Counted from the stretch's first letter, positions 22,169 to 34,344 are shown. The stretch is 64,000 bases of DNA from Novakomyces olei (GCA_016906335.1 JADEYG010000003.1:248001-312000); one strand, 5' to 3'. Numbers and translations are program-made. Notes: generated by a model from the sequence alone, not told the origin.

Positions 22169-23798
22169 ATGGCAGTTCAAATAGGGAAACAGACGTTTGT
22201 ACTGAACGCGGCTTACCCGCGCTCTCGGCAAGATTCTCAATATAATCGCGAGAGGCCATTGAAGATCGAAGCCAATGTTTATCGTGCCAGCGACAAATCT
22301 CGGCTGGCTGCGACAGAGTACAATCTGATGCTGCTACACGCCACGGGTCTCGTTAAGGAATGCTGGGAGCCGTTAGTGCCGAGGCTTTTTGCAAAAGTAC
22401 GCGGGCACTAGTTATAAGATTTTAATTATTTTCAGGACTCGGCAATTGACAGCATTGTAGCAATCGATCTAGTCAATCACGGGAACTCTGCTCTCTTGAA
22501 TCAAGATAATATCGGCGTAACACAGTCATGGCTGGATCACTCGAGGGATACACTCGCAGTCATTGATCAATTGAATCTAGACAAGCCTTTTGTGCTTGTT
22601 GGGCACTCGATTGGAGGCTCTACCGCGTATGCTTGTGCAATTATTGTGTATCATTTATTAATTAATTAATTAATTATTTTTATTTTTATTTTTATTTTTA
22701 TTTTTATTTTTGCATTAGCCGTTTTTCTTTATAAATCTGCTAAAAACAGGCTGACTACAATGTGGCGGCGACCAAAGTATTTCGTTGGTTCTATTGTCTT
22801 TGAGCCGATTGCCAGTGATAAAGTGCAGCCGAGAATGGGGATAATTATTGATCGGATCGCTAAGCGAGCAGACGTTTTTCCTTCGCGTGAACAAGTTGCC
22901 TCGGCATTTAAACGGTCTCCGATGTTTAAGTACTTTGACGAGGATGTGTTTGCGAAATATATAGAGTATGCGTTTACCGAGTGCCCGCCACACAGCAGTC
23001 TGCCGACACGGACGCCGTGGGTCGATGGTTCATGCCGAAGTAAAGTCACGGCTTTCCAGGATGCAGTAAGTATCGGTCAGAAAAATTGGAACATAAAAAA
23101 ATAAATAAAAAACAAAAAAATAAAACATGAACAAGAGAATGAAAATTTAAGTGAACGAGAAATGAAAATTAACAAGTTCCTAGTATTCCTACTTTGATTC
23201 AGACCCGGGCCAGCTTACTGGGCAAGAAGCTACGTTTGTTCTAGTGCCTACAATTGTGGATTCCGTTATGTACATTAAGGCATCAAGAGGATCATGGACG
23301 TAAACATGCCTTTTATTCATATATATTCTATTTTCCACTTTAGGTTGCCGTTTTTGCGTTCACCGTTACTTGGTTTACTGCCTTTTCTCTCAATTATAGT
23401 CTGATCCAGTTTTGACTCATTTAGTGTACCCGAGTCTGAAGAGCGATTGGCAAAAATGACGCAAAGAGGCAGGTTAGGGATGATTGAAGGGTCGCATATG
23501 GCTCCGATGGAAAACCCTTCAGAATTCGGTATGACATTTTTATATTCTTTTGTATATTTATGTTTTGTTTATTCCTATCAATTTCATTTTCTGTATTTTC
23601 GTCTCATTTATTGAATTCTTCATTTTCTTTGTACTTACAAGCTTTGTAGCAAACAAGGTCGTGTCGAGTATCCCGGAAATGATCAAATTATACAGGCAAG
23701 ATCGGTCAGGCAGTGATCCTCGGCTGCGCAGCAAGGAATACATCCAAAATCAGCTGGACGAGGCCTTTGCTGCGTTTAATCGGGATCCCAAGCTGTAA
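22169..23798 (+). CDS. Lpx1-like peroxisomal alpha/beta hydrolase
   Basis: Six exons (22169-22396, 22436-22647, 22750-23065, 23184-23299, 23425-23528, 23650-23798) join in phase to 374 residues, close to yeast Lpx1 (387). LMLLHATGLVKECWEPLVPRL gives the oxyanion region. IVAIDLVNHGNSALL is the strand before the lid. VLVGHSIGGSTAYACAI carries the nucleophile elbow G-H-S-I-G-G with the catalytic serine. FVGSIVFEPI is the next strand. PGQLTGQEATFVLVPT is shared with fungal homologues, and GMIEGSHMAPMENP carries the catalytic histidine. The protein ends in PKL, a variant of the peroxisomal PTS1 signal (yeast Lpx1 ends QKL). Known members are lipase or epoxide-hydrolase-like enzymes; the substrate here is unknown. 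Intron 2 contains a (TTTTTA)n run. Confidence 0.85.
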
Positions 23799-24389
23799 AA
23801 TAAATTCAAAAAATGGAACGCTTTTACGGGCGAAATGTACTACTGACAATGCTTTGCATTGTTACTTTAGCCAAATGATGGTGCGGACAAAAAGACTCTA
23901 ACGAATTGCACAGAGACGAATATTATATTGCCAGCGGAAAACTATACTGGTCCTATTAGCGATGACAGTCCCACAGATAGTGTAAATATTTTGCGTATAA
24001 TTAGTCTCATTATGAATAATATAAAAGCCAAAATATGCAAGGAAGAATACTAGATCAAAAGAAAGTGGTTTAATGCTTTTTTCTGTCCAAAAAAATCGTT
24101 GCTCTCGACGGTCGAGTATTTATTTGTTCCGACCCACGATTTCCGACTTTTGTTGCTGATTCTAAACACAAATCGTAAATTTGACAAGTACTCCAATCAT
24201 AACGATTCTAAATTAAATAGACTCAAACACTGTGCAACTGAATAATGGCTTGGGTTATGATATTCCTTTTGTTTTGCGTAAAATTATCCTCCTTTCACGT
24301 TTGAAGACATGGGAAGTCTGCCTTTAAATATGGAAATCTGCCACTTTGTCCAAAAACAAAATTTAAAAAAGATAAAAAAAAAATGCACA
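23799..24389. other. intergenic region between the Lpx1-like gene and MIA40 (convergent)
   Basis: About 590 AT-rich bases between two 3-prime ends. Nothing recognised. Confidence 0.7.
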
Positions 24390-24987
24390 CTACAAAGGTT
24401 TTTCTTCGTGGTTCACGAACGCTTCACGTTTACCACCGGTCCCAGCAGATACGTCCGCATACTCAAGCTCATCATCCTCGTCGTTCCCATAGACTTCCGG
24501 GTGCATTCTAAAACAGTTTTGCATTGCTTGGAACTGATCAATGCAGTCAATACCCTTCGGCTCCTTTTCACTGTACACAAAGCACGAGAAAGCCATTTTA
24601 AACTGCTCTCCACAGGGCCCATGAGCCATTCCACCCAAGCAGGGACAGTCCCAGTTTATTTCACCAGTCTCTGGGTTAAAGGCTGCCTGGTTCTCTCCGC
24701 CAGCTTCGTGTTCAGCGACCTCGGAGGACACATGACTGGCAATCTTGGCTCCTGAGTCTTCGCTCCCAGACGTGTTGCTGCCTCCACTAGGCTTTTGTCC
24801 GGACTTTGTATCAGCAGCTCCACTGCCCTGACCTCCGACTGAAATTGCATCAGCTTGATGCCTGGAAGATGAGTCTTGTTTACTAACGCCAGAAGCATGC
24901 TGTTTTTCGTGGTCAATTCCTAGTACTGTGTCACCAATCCTGTGAAGCAGGCCAGGCTCTGTATCGTTTCCAGATTGATTAGCAGAA

Positions 24988-25052
<65 letters not shown>

Positions 25053-28000
25053 AACAAAGCTTTGCCTTGCAGCATCATTAGAATCGCGCTTGGCATAATC
25101 CGCAGAGTAACTTGAACCATTCACAGAAGCATGCTGCTTTTCATGATCAATGCCCAAGACTGTATCTCCTATTTTATGAAGAAGACCAGGTTCAGTATCG
25201 TTCAATGGCTGAGACGCTCCTTCAGCTCCGCCTTTCAGCCCTCCATGACTTTGGCTGAGGCTATAGTGTGTTTTATTTTTATCGCCAAAGCCGTCCTGAG
25301 CGCCGTTTGAAGTGTACGGGTGAAGGCCTGTATAGTACCGATCTGACGCGGAAGCATTTGCAGAAGAATTGGAACTGACATCTCCGCGGGAATAAGACAA
25401 GGCCTCGTTGCCAGACTCTCCTCGGCTCTGGTCATAAGTGCCCTTGCCTTGAACAGACCCAGAATGCTGTTTTTCATGGTCTATTCCAAGGACACGGTCC
25501 CCTATTCTATGCAGCAAGGGCGGCTTTTCCTGTTCATTCGGTGGAGTTGGCAGCTGTCCCCGACTAGTGGCCGAAAGAAAACTGCCCTGAGCAGTTGAGG
25601 ATCGCGCTTCTGCCTCACTCAATGGTCTGAACCCGCCCGTGTTGTCTGCAACAAACAAACGGCCGTTTATATCGACAATTTCTTGAGATCCCGATTGATC
25701 AGATCTTGACTGATCAGATCCCGACTGATAAGATCCCGACTGATAAGATCCTGACTGATTATAGCCTGGTCCCCTTCCGTTATAGGCATCTCCATCACGA
25801 ACAAACTTGTAGCCATCATTGTCGTTGCTAAAATTGACCGCAGCAATTCGGTCATTGGCTCCTTTAGATGCCTCACTATAGCTAAAATCTTCAAGGACTC
25901 TTCCATCGTATTGAACTGCTTCTCTTATTGCCGATTTGCTGGGCTTTGCATCATTATCTCCTCCCAGAATCTGATTACTATAATCTTGCAATTTGCCTGC
26001 TCCATCCTTCAAATGCTGCTCAGCTGACCGGGCAGCATCAGAGACTTTGCCTGTTAAATGATCAACGTCCTCCCGAGCCCGACCGGCCCACTTGCGTGCT
26101 TTATCCTCACCCTTGTGAATCAGGTCTTGCAAGTCGCCGTGAAGGTCGCCGGCTTCCTCCTTTGTTTGTTCATACTGCCTGGCTAAATCTGCTCGGAAGT
26201 TGACGTCCTGGTGCGGGGAAGAGTCATGGTCTTTTGCATGATCTGCATGGTCAATTCCGAGCGCTTTGTCGCCCAGTTTATGCAGAAATGAGGGCTCGTC
26301 AGCGTTCTGTCCATGATCTGCTTTGCTTCTACTGTCTTGATTGTCACTGGCAGTTGAATTTGTCAATATTTCTCCTGTTTTACCTATCAATTCGCCTGCC
26401 CGATCGACTGCCGCAGAGCCAATCTGACTTAGGCTACTGCCTTCAACGCTTCTGTCTTGATCATGCTCGTCAAATCTGTACTGTCTGTTTTGAGCATGAT
26501 CTCTCTCGTGATCAATGCCGCGTACCGTATCACCGAGTTTATGCAAAAGCCCAGGATCACTACTGCCATCATTGCCGCTATCGAAAGAAGCGTTCCTCAG
26601 ATTCGCAGTACCATAAGCACCGGAATCAGTGTACGATCCTTGGCCAACTGATCCGCCCACGTATGCTGATCCGGATGGTGTATTCAGCTGGCCAGGCCCT
26701 TCCATGCCGGGACATGCCATCTCCGCATAATCTTTGTCGATCTTGATGCCCCTGATTGCTCCACCTGTTGTTGGTCAGATTAGATCGAAATGATATATGA
26801 GAGATAAAAATGTGAAAGAAATAGGGATTGACAGAAGTAAAGATTCGACAGAGAAAACCAAATAGAATACATATAGAAACAAGATTAAAAAAACAACAAC
26901 ACAAGAACAAAATTGGGTTATATTAATTGTTAAAAAATACATATCATTTATTTTCAGATTCATAACAATTTAAAAAAAAACATATAGACAAATAGGGAAA
27001 AGTACCGTCTAATCTGTCATCTTTCGAAGACCCGTCAAAACCCTCCTTCGAATAAGAAAGAGTTTCGTCTGGAGAGTTATCATTTGCACGATCAATAGAA
27101 CGTTTCTTTGCCTCTTTATTACGACGACGGTTGATTTGTGTAAGAGCCAAAGCAGATACAAGAAAGGCCAATCCTCCCAGAATCCAAGGATTTTCACGAT
27201 TATCGTGAGGCTGACCTGAGCCAGAGCCAGAGCCAGAGCCAGAGCCAGAACCTGAACCTGAACCTGAACCTGGACCGGAGCCAGAACCTGAGCCTGAGCC
27301 AGTGCTAGAGTTTCTGACCTTTCCCCCTAAACCTGCAGCCTTTTCAGACGTCGCTTTCAAGCTTGATTTGACAGAATTTGCAGAGGATACTAGACTGTTC
27401 ATCATACTGGACAATGCAGCGTTCTTTGGAAGAAAAGTATTGTCAGATTCCTCATTCAGCTTTCTAGCGGCTTCAAATCCATCTTCGGCATGATTTGAAT
27501 CTGACTTTCCAGATCCTTGTTCCCTTGATTGGTCGGGGTACTTTAATCCCGAACCGTCTCTTGCATTAGGAGCCTGCAGCCTTTCCAGTTTAGCGTTTGG
27601 AGACGCATGGCAGGATGAGCCCATCTTTTGACCAAAAACGCCCTGGTCAGGTTTGGTGGAGCGGAGAAAAGGACCTTGGCGGTGAGTTAATGAAACATTT
27701 TCTTCATAGTTGTTTAGAACAGGTGATTTACCAGTAGCAGCAGACGCAGGCTCGGACTTGCCGGCTATGCTTGAGCTCTCTGCCGAGGACTTGGAGTCTT
27801 TTCCGATTGGTCCAGAGTGTGTCTGTTGAAAGTTGGAGGCAGACGAATTGACACCGGAAGTGCTCCGTCTTGCAAAGGGCCAAAGACTCGGCATTCCTTC
27901 ATCCTCTGCATGGTATCCCATGCCCTGAGTGGGCTTTCTTCCTTCAGAATTCTGTGCAGAGAGACCGTCTGCCAAGTCGGAGCCGCTCTGATCATTCATT

Positions 28001-30170
28001 CCGCGTTTCTTATTGCCTTGGCCGGTAAAAGATTCAGACGAAAGGGCTGAAGGCTGGCTGCTGCCAAAAGTTCCATTGCTTACAGAATGCTCATCCGCCT
28101 TTTGAGCTCTGAGACCTTGATCCATTTCATTTCTAGAAGACGAAGCCGAACTTTCACTCTTTTTCATTAGACCGGCTGCTCCAGCAGCAGCCGTCGGAAC
28201 AAGCCCTGAAGCAAAAGCAGGAATAGAGTTTGAGGAAGGCTGCTCGGTTTTGTCACCAGATCGAGTCGCTCCCGGTCTATGGCCAGCAACGTTCAACGTT
28301 TGATCACGGAGCAAACTGCTGTGTTGTGCTCCGTTCGGGAACCTTTGACTCACCATCCCAGAGTCTGTAATATGAGGCTGACAGTAGCTGGTGCTTTTAT
28401 TACTGCCCGTAGAGCCCTCAGGCTTTGCAGAAGTCTCATGGCCGAGTCCAGCCACGTCTAAGAGAGCATTGTGTGGCAAATTAGCGGTATTTATAGTCTT
28501 GTTTCCGGTCTCATAATTTGAGGCATTTTCCGGCTTTTTCAACAAACGTGCTCCAGGCTTATTAGCACTAAAATTAGTGACAATTCTGTTATTGCTGGCA
28601 ACGTTCCCATCCGCATCTTTGCCCGCATTTTTAAATAGAGGGCCAGCGTACGATTTGGGTACATCAATTCCAGCGCTGCTTTGACGATTGTTAGGACGAT
28701 TATTTGCTTCAAAGGCGGTTGTTGGAGTAGAGCGAGAGCCAGTGCTTCCTGGGCTTTTCGTACTCTCCAAACTAGCTCCTGCTTTTGCTGCTGAGCTAGT
28801 GGCCTTGGTGTTTACTGAGGATTTATTTGAGGCTGTATTATGGCTCTCGGCAGCTTTGTATCTAGAAGCAGAGCTGTGTGCTTTAGTGGGGGAACTGCTT
28901 GCTTTGGCCGGCGAGGGCTTTGCTGTAGAATCCTTTGCTGGCTGTTTAGAGTCTGATTGCGCAGATGAATGGACAGAGCCCCTTGTCGAAGACTGTCTCC
29001 GCGAAAGAGTGCCCTGCGCTTTTTGAGCGCCTTTGCTAGAATCATTTTGAGCCTTTGAGCTTTTCAAATCAACAGATTTGCCCGAGCTTCGATCCTTATC
29101 ACCTGGCAAAGACGAAACCGAAGGGCCAGCAGTACTAGAGGTTCCAGACCTTGCAGACTTTGAAGCTGTCGAATTTCCAGATACTTTGGAAGCGTCAGAA
29201 ACACCAGGACTGGACGCGTCCTTTTGAGCACTTTTCCGCGGCCTGCCTCGAGTTGCAGCAGCCTTCACGTCCCCCTGGCTGCCTGCAGAAATTTCTGATT
29301 TACTATCGGCACTAGATCCACCCTTGCCTGTCGCATTTTTGGACTTGCCGGTCTTGGAGACGTCACCGGATGAGCTACCAGCCTGGATAGAGCCTTTACC
29401 CTGCGCTCCAGATTCTGATTTTACCTTACCTGCAACTTTTGCCGATCGTGCGGCAGTAGTCTCGGAGCTTTTGGACTTTGCCGACGCTGCATTATACGTG
29501 TCGCCCGTTTTATTTCCCTCATTTGCTCCATTGTCCGCACTGGCAGAGGCGGCTGAGCCTTTCCCACCTTTCCCACTTTTGCCGTCAGTGGCTGTGGGTG
29601 TAGAGAACTCTGAGCCTCCAGTCTTGGCACCCGCACCAGCGCTTGCGAGAAGGGTATCTAGAGCATTAGTTGAAAGCAATCAAATTAATCGGTTTGTAAT
29701 TAGAAAATTAATAATTAAATTGAAACGCAACAGAGTGTCTCCTCCCCCGGTAGCTTACCCCTTGCAGGCCGTCCACGTCCACGCTTAATTGGGGCAGAAG
29801 CAGTGCCGGACGTGAGCGCGTCTATCGTATTTCGCTGCAAATCGAGCGATACAAAAGCACCTCGAGCACGTCGATTGTGGGGACTGTGGAGGTATACTTT
29901 GACGTTTGACAGATGCACTTCGTCGCCGGTGACGGTAACACTCTCAGACGGAACAGAAGCAGAGCCGGAAGAGTCTGCAGCGGCAATTGCTGGACTAGAG
30001 CCAGCTGGCTGCTTTGACTTTACTGCCAGAGGCCGTGTAGAAGACGAAACAGCGTACTCCCGCAGAAGCGAGAGCGGAGAAAAGCGGCAGGGAGGCAAAG
30101 CAGCCGCGCGCACACGCAGCTGCCCGGCCGTTTTAGCCGCTCGCGATATAGACCACGGTCTTGTGCTCAT
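24390..30170 (-). CDS. MIA40: very large mitochondrial import protein Mia40
   Basis: Mia40 is the intermembrane-space oxidoreductase that imports cysteine-rich proteins by disulfide exchange with Erv1. Exons 29759-30170, 27006-29657 and 24390-26764 join in matching phase to 1812 residues; known fungal forms have about 300-400. The N-terminus ([17 protein letters not shown], Arg-rich) is a presequence. About 800 Ser/Gly/Lys/Ala-rich residues follow, with RGRPAR and RGRPRKS AT-hook-like motifs. [20 protein letters not shown] at about residue 960 is the membrane anchor. After it come charged, Gln/Ser/Gly-rich sequence, an LEA-like helix region ([18 protein letters not shown]) and five GDxVxGIDHE repeats. 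The C-terminus has [20 protein letters not shown] with the redox CPC and both CX9C pairs. The order presequence, anchor, CPC domain is normal; the length is not. The middle exon could instead belong to a separate gene. Confidence 0.8.
24895..26555 (-). repeat. five GIDHE protein repeats within MIA40
   Basis: Copies of LLHKxGDxVLGIDHExxH are encoded near 26500-26555, 26236-26292, 25471-25530, 25132-25193 and 24895-24957. The last three are almost identical (LGIDHEKQH). The first two have drifted ([18 protein letters not shown]). Spacers differ in length and sequence, so these are dispersed protein motifs and not a DNA satellite. Confidence 0.9.
24985..25052. repeat. hexamer repeat encoding Ser-Gly dipeptides in MIA40
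   Basis: About eleven copies of GAGCCT (plus strand) encode a Ser-Gly run after the membrane segment. A similar but less regular tract, 27214-27300, encodes Gly-Ser before the membrane segment. Such tracts change length by slippage without breaking frame. Confidence 0.95.
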
Positions 30171-30611
30171 GAACGAGCAGTCTTGCCTTCTTATCGAGCT
30201 GTCAAAATAATTATATTTTCAATATCGGACTTTTCTGTCAGCTGGTTAGTGGACAGTATATAAAGTATTTGTAATACGAAATAAAGGTTTAGCTGGAAGG
30301 ATGCCGGTATTAACAGAGTATAGGAAATGTGGAATAAAACTGGACAAATCTCTTAAAATTAAAAATAATCATAAATATAGAATAATCATAAATCATAAAT
30401 AACAATAAAATATGGAAAATATCATATGAAAAAAATAATATTAAACCAGATTAGTGAATCACACAAGACTAAACCATACAAAAATTAACAAATAAATGAC
30501 AGAAAATAAAAGAATCCGTACTCCAAGGCCAAGCACGAATCGTACGTGCCAAGGTCGCGATATTAATGCCCGAGGGTCTGATATAGATAAAACTAATTTC
30601 AAGCTGTTTGC
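30171..30611. other. intergenic region upstream of MIA40
   Basis: AT-rich, with short AATCATAAAT-type repeats near 30360-30410. No promoter element recognised. Confidence 0.6.
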
Positions 30612-30976
30612 TTAATATTTCAAAGTCAATTGGAAACGCCAGACTGTTTAAAGAAGGAGATTTTTGGTCCTTGTCTGATATGTGCAAGACTTACTCTCCT
30701 GAAAATGCCAACCACCAAGCAAGTGGAGTAGAATGCCGTAACGATTCTTCGGGTCAAGCCACTTGGAGTATTCCAAGTAAAAAAGAATCGTACTGAATGG
30801 ATCAATCTGTCTCAGATAGGATGCGACGAACGGCGTGACAGCGCACAAATATAGACGAGAAAGAAGAGCGGAACAAAGAGCAAACCACACACAAAGAAAG
30901 TGAGCTTTTGCACGAGCGTGAGCGAAAGCACGCCGACAGCAGCAAAAGCAGCAATACGATAGACAAACTTTTTCAT
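30612..30976 (-). CDS. possible small membrane protein, not recognised
   Basis: The ATG at 30976 opens a strongly hydrophobic frame (MKKFVYRIAAFAAVGVLSL, then LTFFVCGLLFVPLFFL) with two likely membrane segments. Downstream frames IDPFSTILFYLEYSKWLDP and NRYGILLHLLGGWHFQE look protein-like and would join by two introns of about 50 nt. The second uses a good GTAAGT donor and ends in ...FQLTLKY with a stop at 30612. The first would need a weak GTCTAT donor. The product would be about 86 residues. The family is not known to me; a two-TM protein of about 63 residues without splicing is the alternative. Confidence 0.3.
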
Positions 30977-31661
30977 GTCATGTGCGCCTAGAGTCGCAAC
31001 ATGTAGTATTGATTCGTGTATATAGATATTTGAAGTGTAATTGAGCCCGGCTTTTCCTTGCGTGGGTGGCCTAATGGCATCATGGGATCATGGGACTATT
31101 CCGTGGGAGAATGGTATCCCTTTGCATTCTTAGGCTTATAGGTAAGTTGGTAGTAAATTTAAATGTTCAATTGCGCCGTCCCAGGTATTAGGCCGTCTAT
31201 GTGGATTCTATCACGTCGCTGAATCGTGTTGTTTGACCTGTTGACAGAGTGCAATTTGCTCTTTTAAATTGGCATTTTACAGTTATTATATAGCAGAATA
31301 GTCGCACGAATATCTATCCTCCCAAGATTAGTTGATAACAGCCATGAACTACGATGACGTACCATAATAAAAGATTATTCTTATTTCTCTACTTTATTAT
31401 CTCTTTTTTATCCTTAATACTTTTCTTTTGTATTATTTTATTTTCCATTACTCTATTTTCTATTATTATCTATTACTTTATTCTTTGCGAATATTATAGC
31501 TCTATATATAAACCACTCCATTACTTACAACTCTACTCCACACTTTAAGATAACTTGAAATTCTGATTTGCCGGTTATGACTTCACAGCGCGAGAAGCCA
31601 TGTGACGCTGAAGCCAACACTGTCCCGCCTTTCACCAATCAAAGGCATAAAATAACAGAAA
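30977..31661. other. intergenic region upstream of the branching enzyme gene
   Basis: About 685 bases, T-rich from 31360 to 31550. No motif or gene recognised. Confidence 0.6.
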
Positions 31662-34344
31662 ATGGCGCATGATTCGCGGAGACTCGCCGTCGTTGAGCAA
31701 GACCCTTACTTGGCGTCTTATGAACCTGAATTGAAACGCCGTCTTGCAGAGGCAGCGAGATGGGAGGCAATAATAAACGAGTCAGAGGGAGGCTTTGAAA
31801 AGTTTACTCGGTCGTATGAGCATTTCGGCTTACATGTGCAGCCTGATAATTCAATTGTGTATCGCGAATGGGCACCTGCCGCTACGCGTGCCTCACTAGT
31901 CGGCGATTTCAGTATGGCTTTTCAGCAGTTTATTTAAATTTTCTCTCCGTCGGCTGTAGTCCGGCTTACCCCGCACGCAAAGACTCGAGCTAATTGACAA
32001 TAGACCATTGGGATACGAACGCAAATGTAATGACAAAGAATCAGTACGGCATTTTCACTGTCACTGTTCCGCCTAATGCCAACGGGGAGCCAGCAATTGC
32101 TCATAATTCTAGACTAAAGGTAGGGTTTCTGGCATTTTGGACGCTGTTCTATTCCCGTGATCATTCCTACTTTAAAAACCTGTTTTGTTCTTGCCGATAG
32201 CCTTGTTTGCTTGCCTTTTATTTTTTGCTTTTTTCCCTAAACTATTCTGGGCGTTATCTTTGGCATCTAACGCTTCAACTCGAGTCGTTTGTTTACTTTT
32301 GATTTACGCTTTACCCTTCCGTCGTCCTTGTTGACTCATTTACCTTTCTTCTCTTGACGAATCTAATGGCACTCCTTTTCTTTTTGTTTTTCTATAAACA
32401 CTCTAGAATCCAATGCCTCTGACACCTAGATTGCTCTGGTTACTCCGAGCGGCGAACTGCTACATCGAATCCCTGCGTGGGCAAAGTACGTAACACAAGA
32501 CCTTTCCGTTTCGCCGGTGTACGATGCACGTTTCTGGAACCCGCCAGCCGATCAAAAGTACAAGGTCCGTTTTCCTGCACCTCAAGCCCCACGCAACCCC
32601 AAAATCTACGAGGCTCATGTAGGAATTGCCACAACGGAGTACAGGTGTGGAACGTACCGCGAGTTTACGGATCACGTACTGCAACGTATCAAGGCGGCAG
32701 GGTACAACACGATCCAGCTAATGGCGGTGATGGAGCATGCTTACTATGCGTCCTTTGGGTACCAAGTAACCAACTTTTTTGCTGCTTCATCCCGCTACGG
32801 CAATCCGGAAGAGCTGCGAGAGCTCGTTGACACAGCTCACGGAATGGGTTTGACAGTCCTTCTGGACATTGTACATTCTCATGCTTCGAAAAACACGCTG
32901 GACGGGCTCAATATGTTTGACGGTACTGACCACCAGTACTTTCACGGGGGCGCCAAGGGAACCCATTCCCTGTGGGACTCTCGGCTTTTCAATTACGGTG
33001 GGTACGAAGTAATGCGATTCTTATTGTCCAATTTGCGCTGGTGGGTTGAAGAGTATGGGTTTGATGGGTTCAGGTTCGATGGCGTAACCAGTATGCTTTA
33101 CACTCATCATGGTATTGGAACAGGGTTTTCCGGTAATTATGAGGAGTACTTTGGCGATAGTGTGGACACGGAGGCCGTTACGTACTTGCAGACTGCAAAT
33201 AAAGTGCTGCACGAACTCTACCCGGGCCGATTGCTGACTATTGCTGAAGATGTGAGTGGGATGCCGACTCTTTGCCGGCCTTGCAGTGAAGGTGGGATTG
33301 GATTTGATTACCGTTTGGCTATGGCCGTGCCTGATATGTGGATTAAACTGCTCAAGGAGAAGCGCGACGAAGACTGGGATATGGGGCTGATCTGTTTTAC
33401 CCTGTCTAATCGCCGGTACCGTGAGGGAGCAGTTGCGTACTGTGAATCTCACGATCAAGCGTAAGTTTAAGGAGAAAGAAAAGAAGAAAATATAGTAAAG
33501 AACGATACAATACAAAGACAAAGGAAGGAAAGAGAAGGAGAGGAAGTTTATTCCTAGTTTTGAAATTTTTTTAGATCTTTTAAATTTTTAATTTATTTAT
33601 TTATTTTTTTTGAGATAGCTGAACATCTATTGGCTGCAATTACTCTCTCTCCTTTTATCTTCCACTCGGCACTAACGATCCAATACTAATGTTAGTCTTG
33701 TTGGGGACAAAACGCTATCCTTTTGGCTGATGGACAAGGAAATGTATACAAACATGTCGGTGATGACCGACCTTACACCCGTAATCGACCGCGGCATTTC
33801 TCTGCATAAAATGATACGGCTAATTACAAACTCGCTGGGTGGCGAGGGCTACCTTAATTTTATAGGAAACGAATTTGGGCATCCAGAATGGCTTGATTTC
33901 CCGAGAGCGGGTAACAACAACTCCTTCCAGCACGCTCGGCGCCAGTGGAACCTTGCCGACGATGGCCTATTGAGGTACCATTTACTGTGGGAGTTTGATA
34001 GGGCCATGAACCTGTTGGAGGACCAGTACCACTGGCTCCCGGCCGAACCAGCTTATGTCTCTCTCATGCATGAGGGAGACAAGGTAGTTGTGTATGAGAG
34101 AGCAGGTCTCCTTTTCGTCTTCAATTTCCATCCGTCTGCGTCTTACACGGACTTTCGTGTGGGGATTGAAGTAGCGGGAAAGTACCGTATGGTCCTCGAC
34201 TCTGATAGCACAGAGTTTGGTGGACACGGGAGACTGGACCATTCTACCGAGTTTTTTACCACTGACCTGCCCTGGAATAATCGCAAAAATTACCTGCAAG
34301 TCTACATCCCGAACCGAACCGTTATCGTTCTTGCTCTCGCCTGA
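31662..34344 (+). CDS. GLC3: 1,4-alpha-glucan (glycogen) branching enzyme
   Basis: GH13 enzyme that transfers alpha-1,4 glucan chains to make the alpha-1,6 branches of glycogen. Exons 31662-31911, 32004-32119, 32430-33460 and 33696-34344 give 681 residues (yeast Glc3 704). The N-terminal CBM48 region includes [20 protein letters not shown] and the spliced [10 protein letters not shown]. Catalytic motifs are [32 protein letters not shown] with the Asp nucleophile, [11 protein letters not shown] with the Glu acid/base, and [21 protein letters not shown] across the last intron. [18 protein letters not shown] is the branching-enzyme signature. The C-terminal beta domain ends [13 protein letters not shown]. 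Introns are 92, 310 and 235 nt. Confidence 0.96.

Noticed and set aside
26944-29679. The middle Mia40 exon as an independent gene
   Set aside because: It has no ATG near its 5-prime end with a plausible leader, its ends carry an acceptor and a donor in matching phase with the flanking exons, and it supplies the membrane anchor that Mia40 needs. Kept as an alternative until transcripts are seen.
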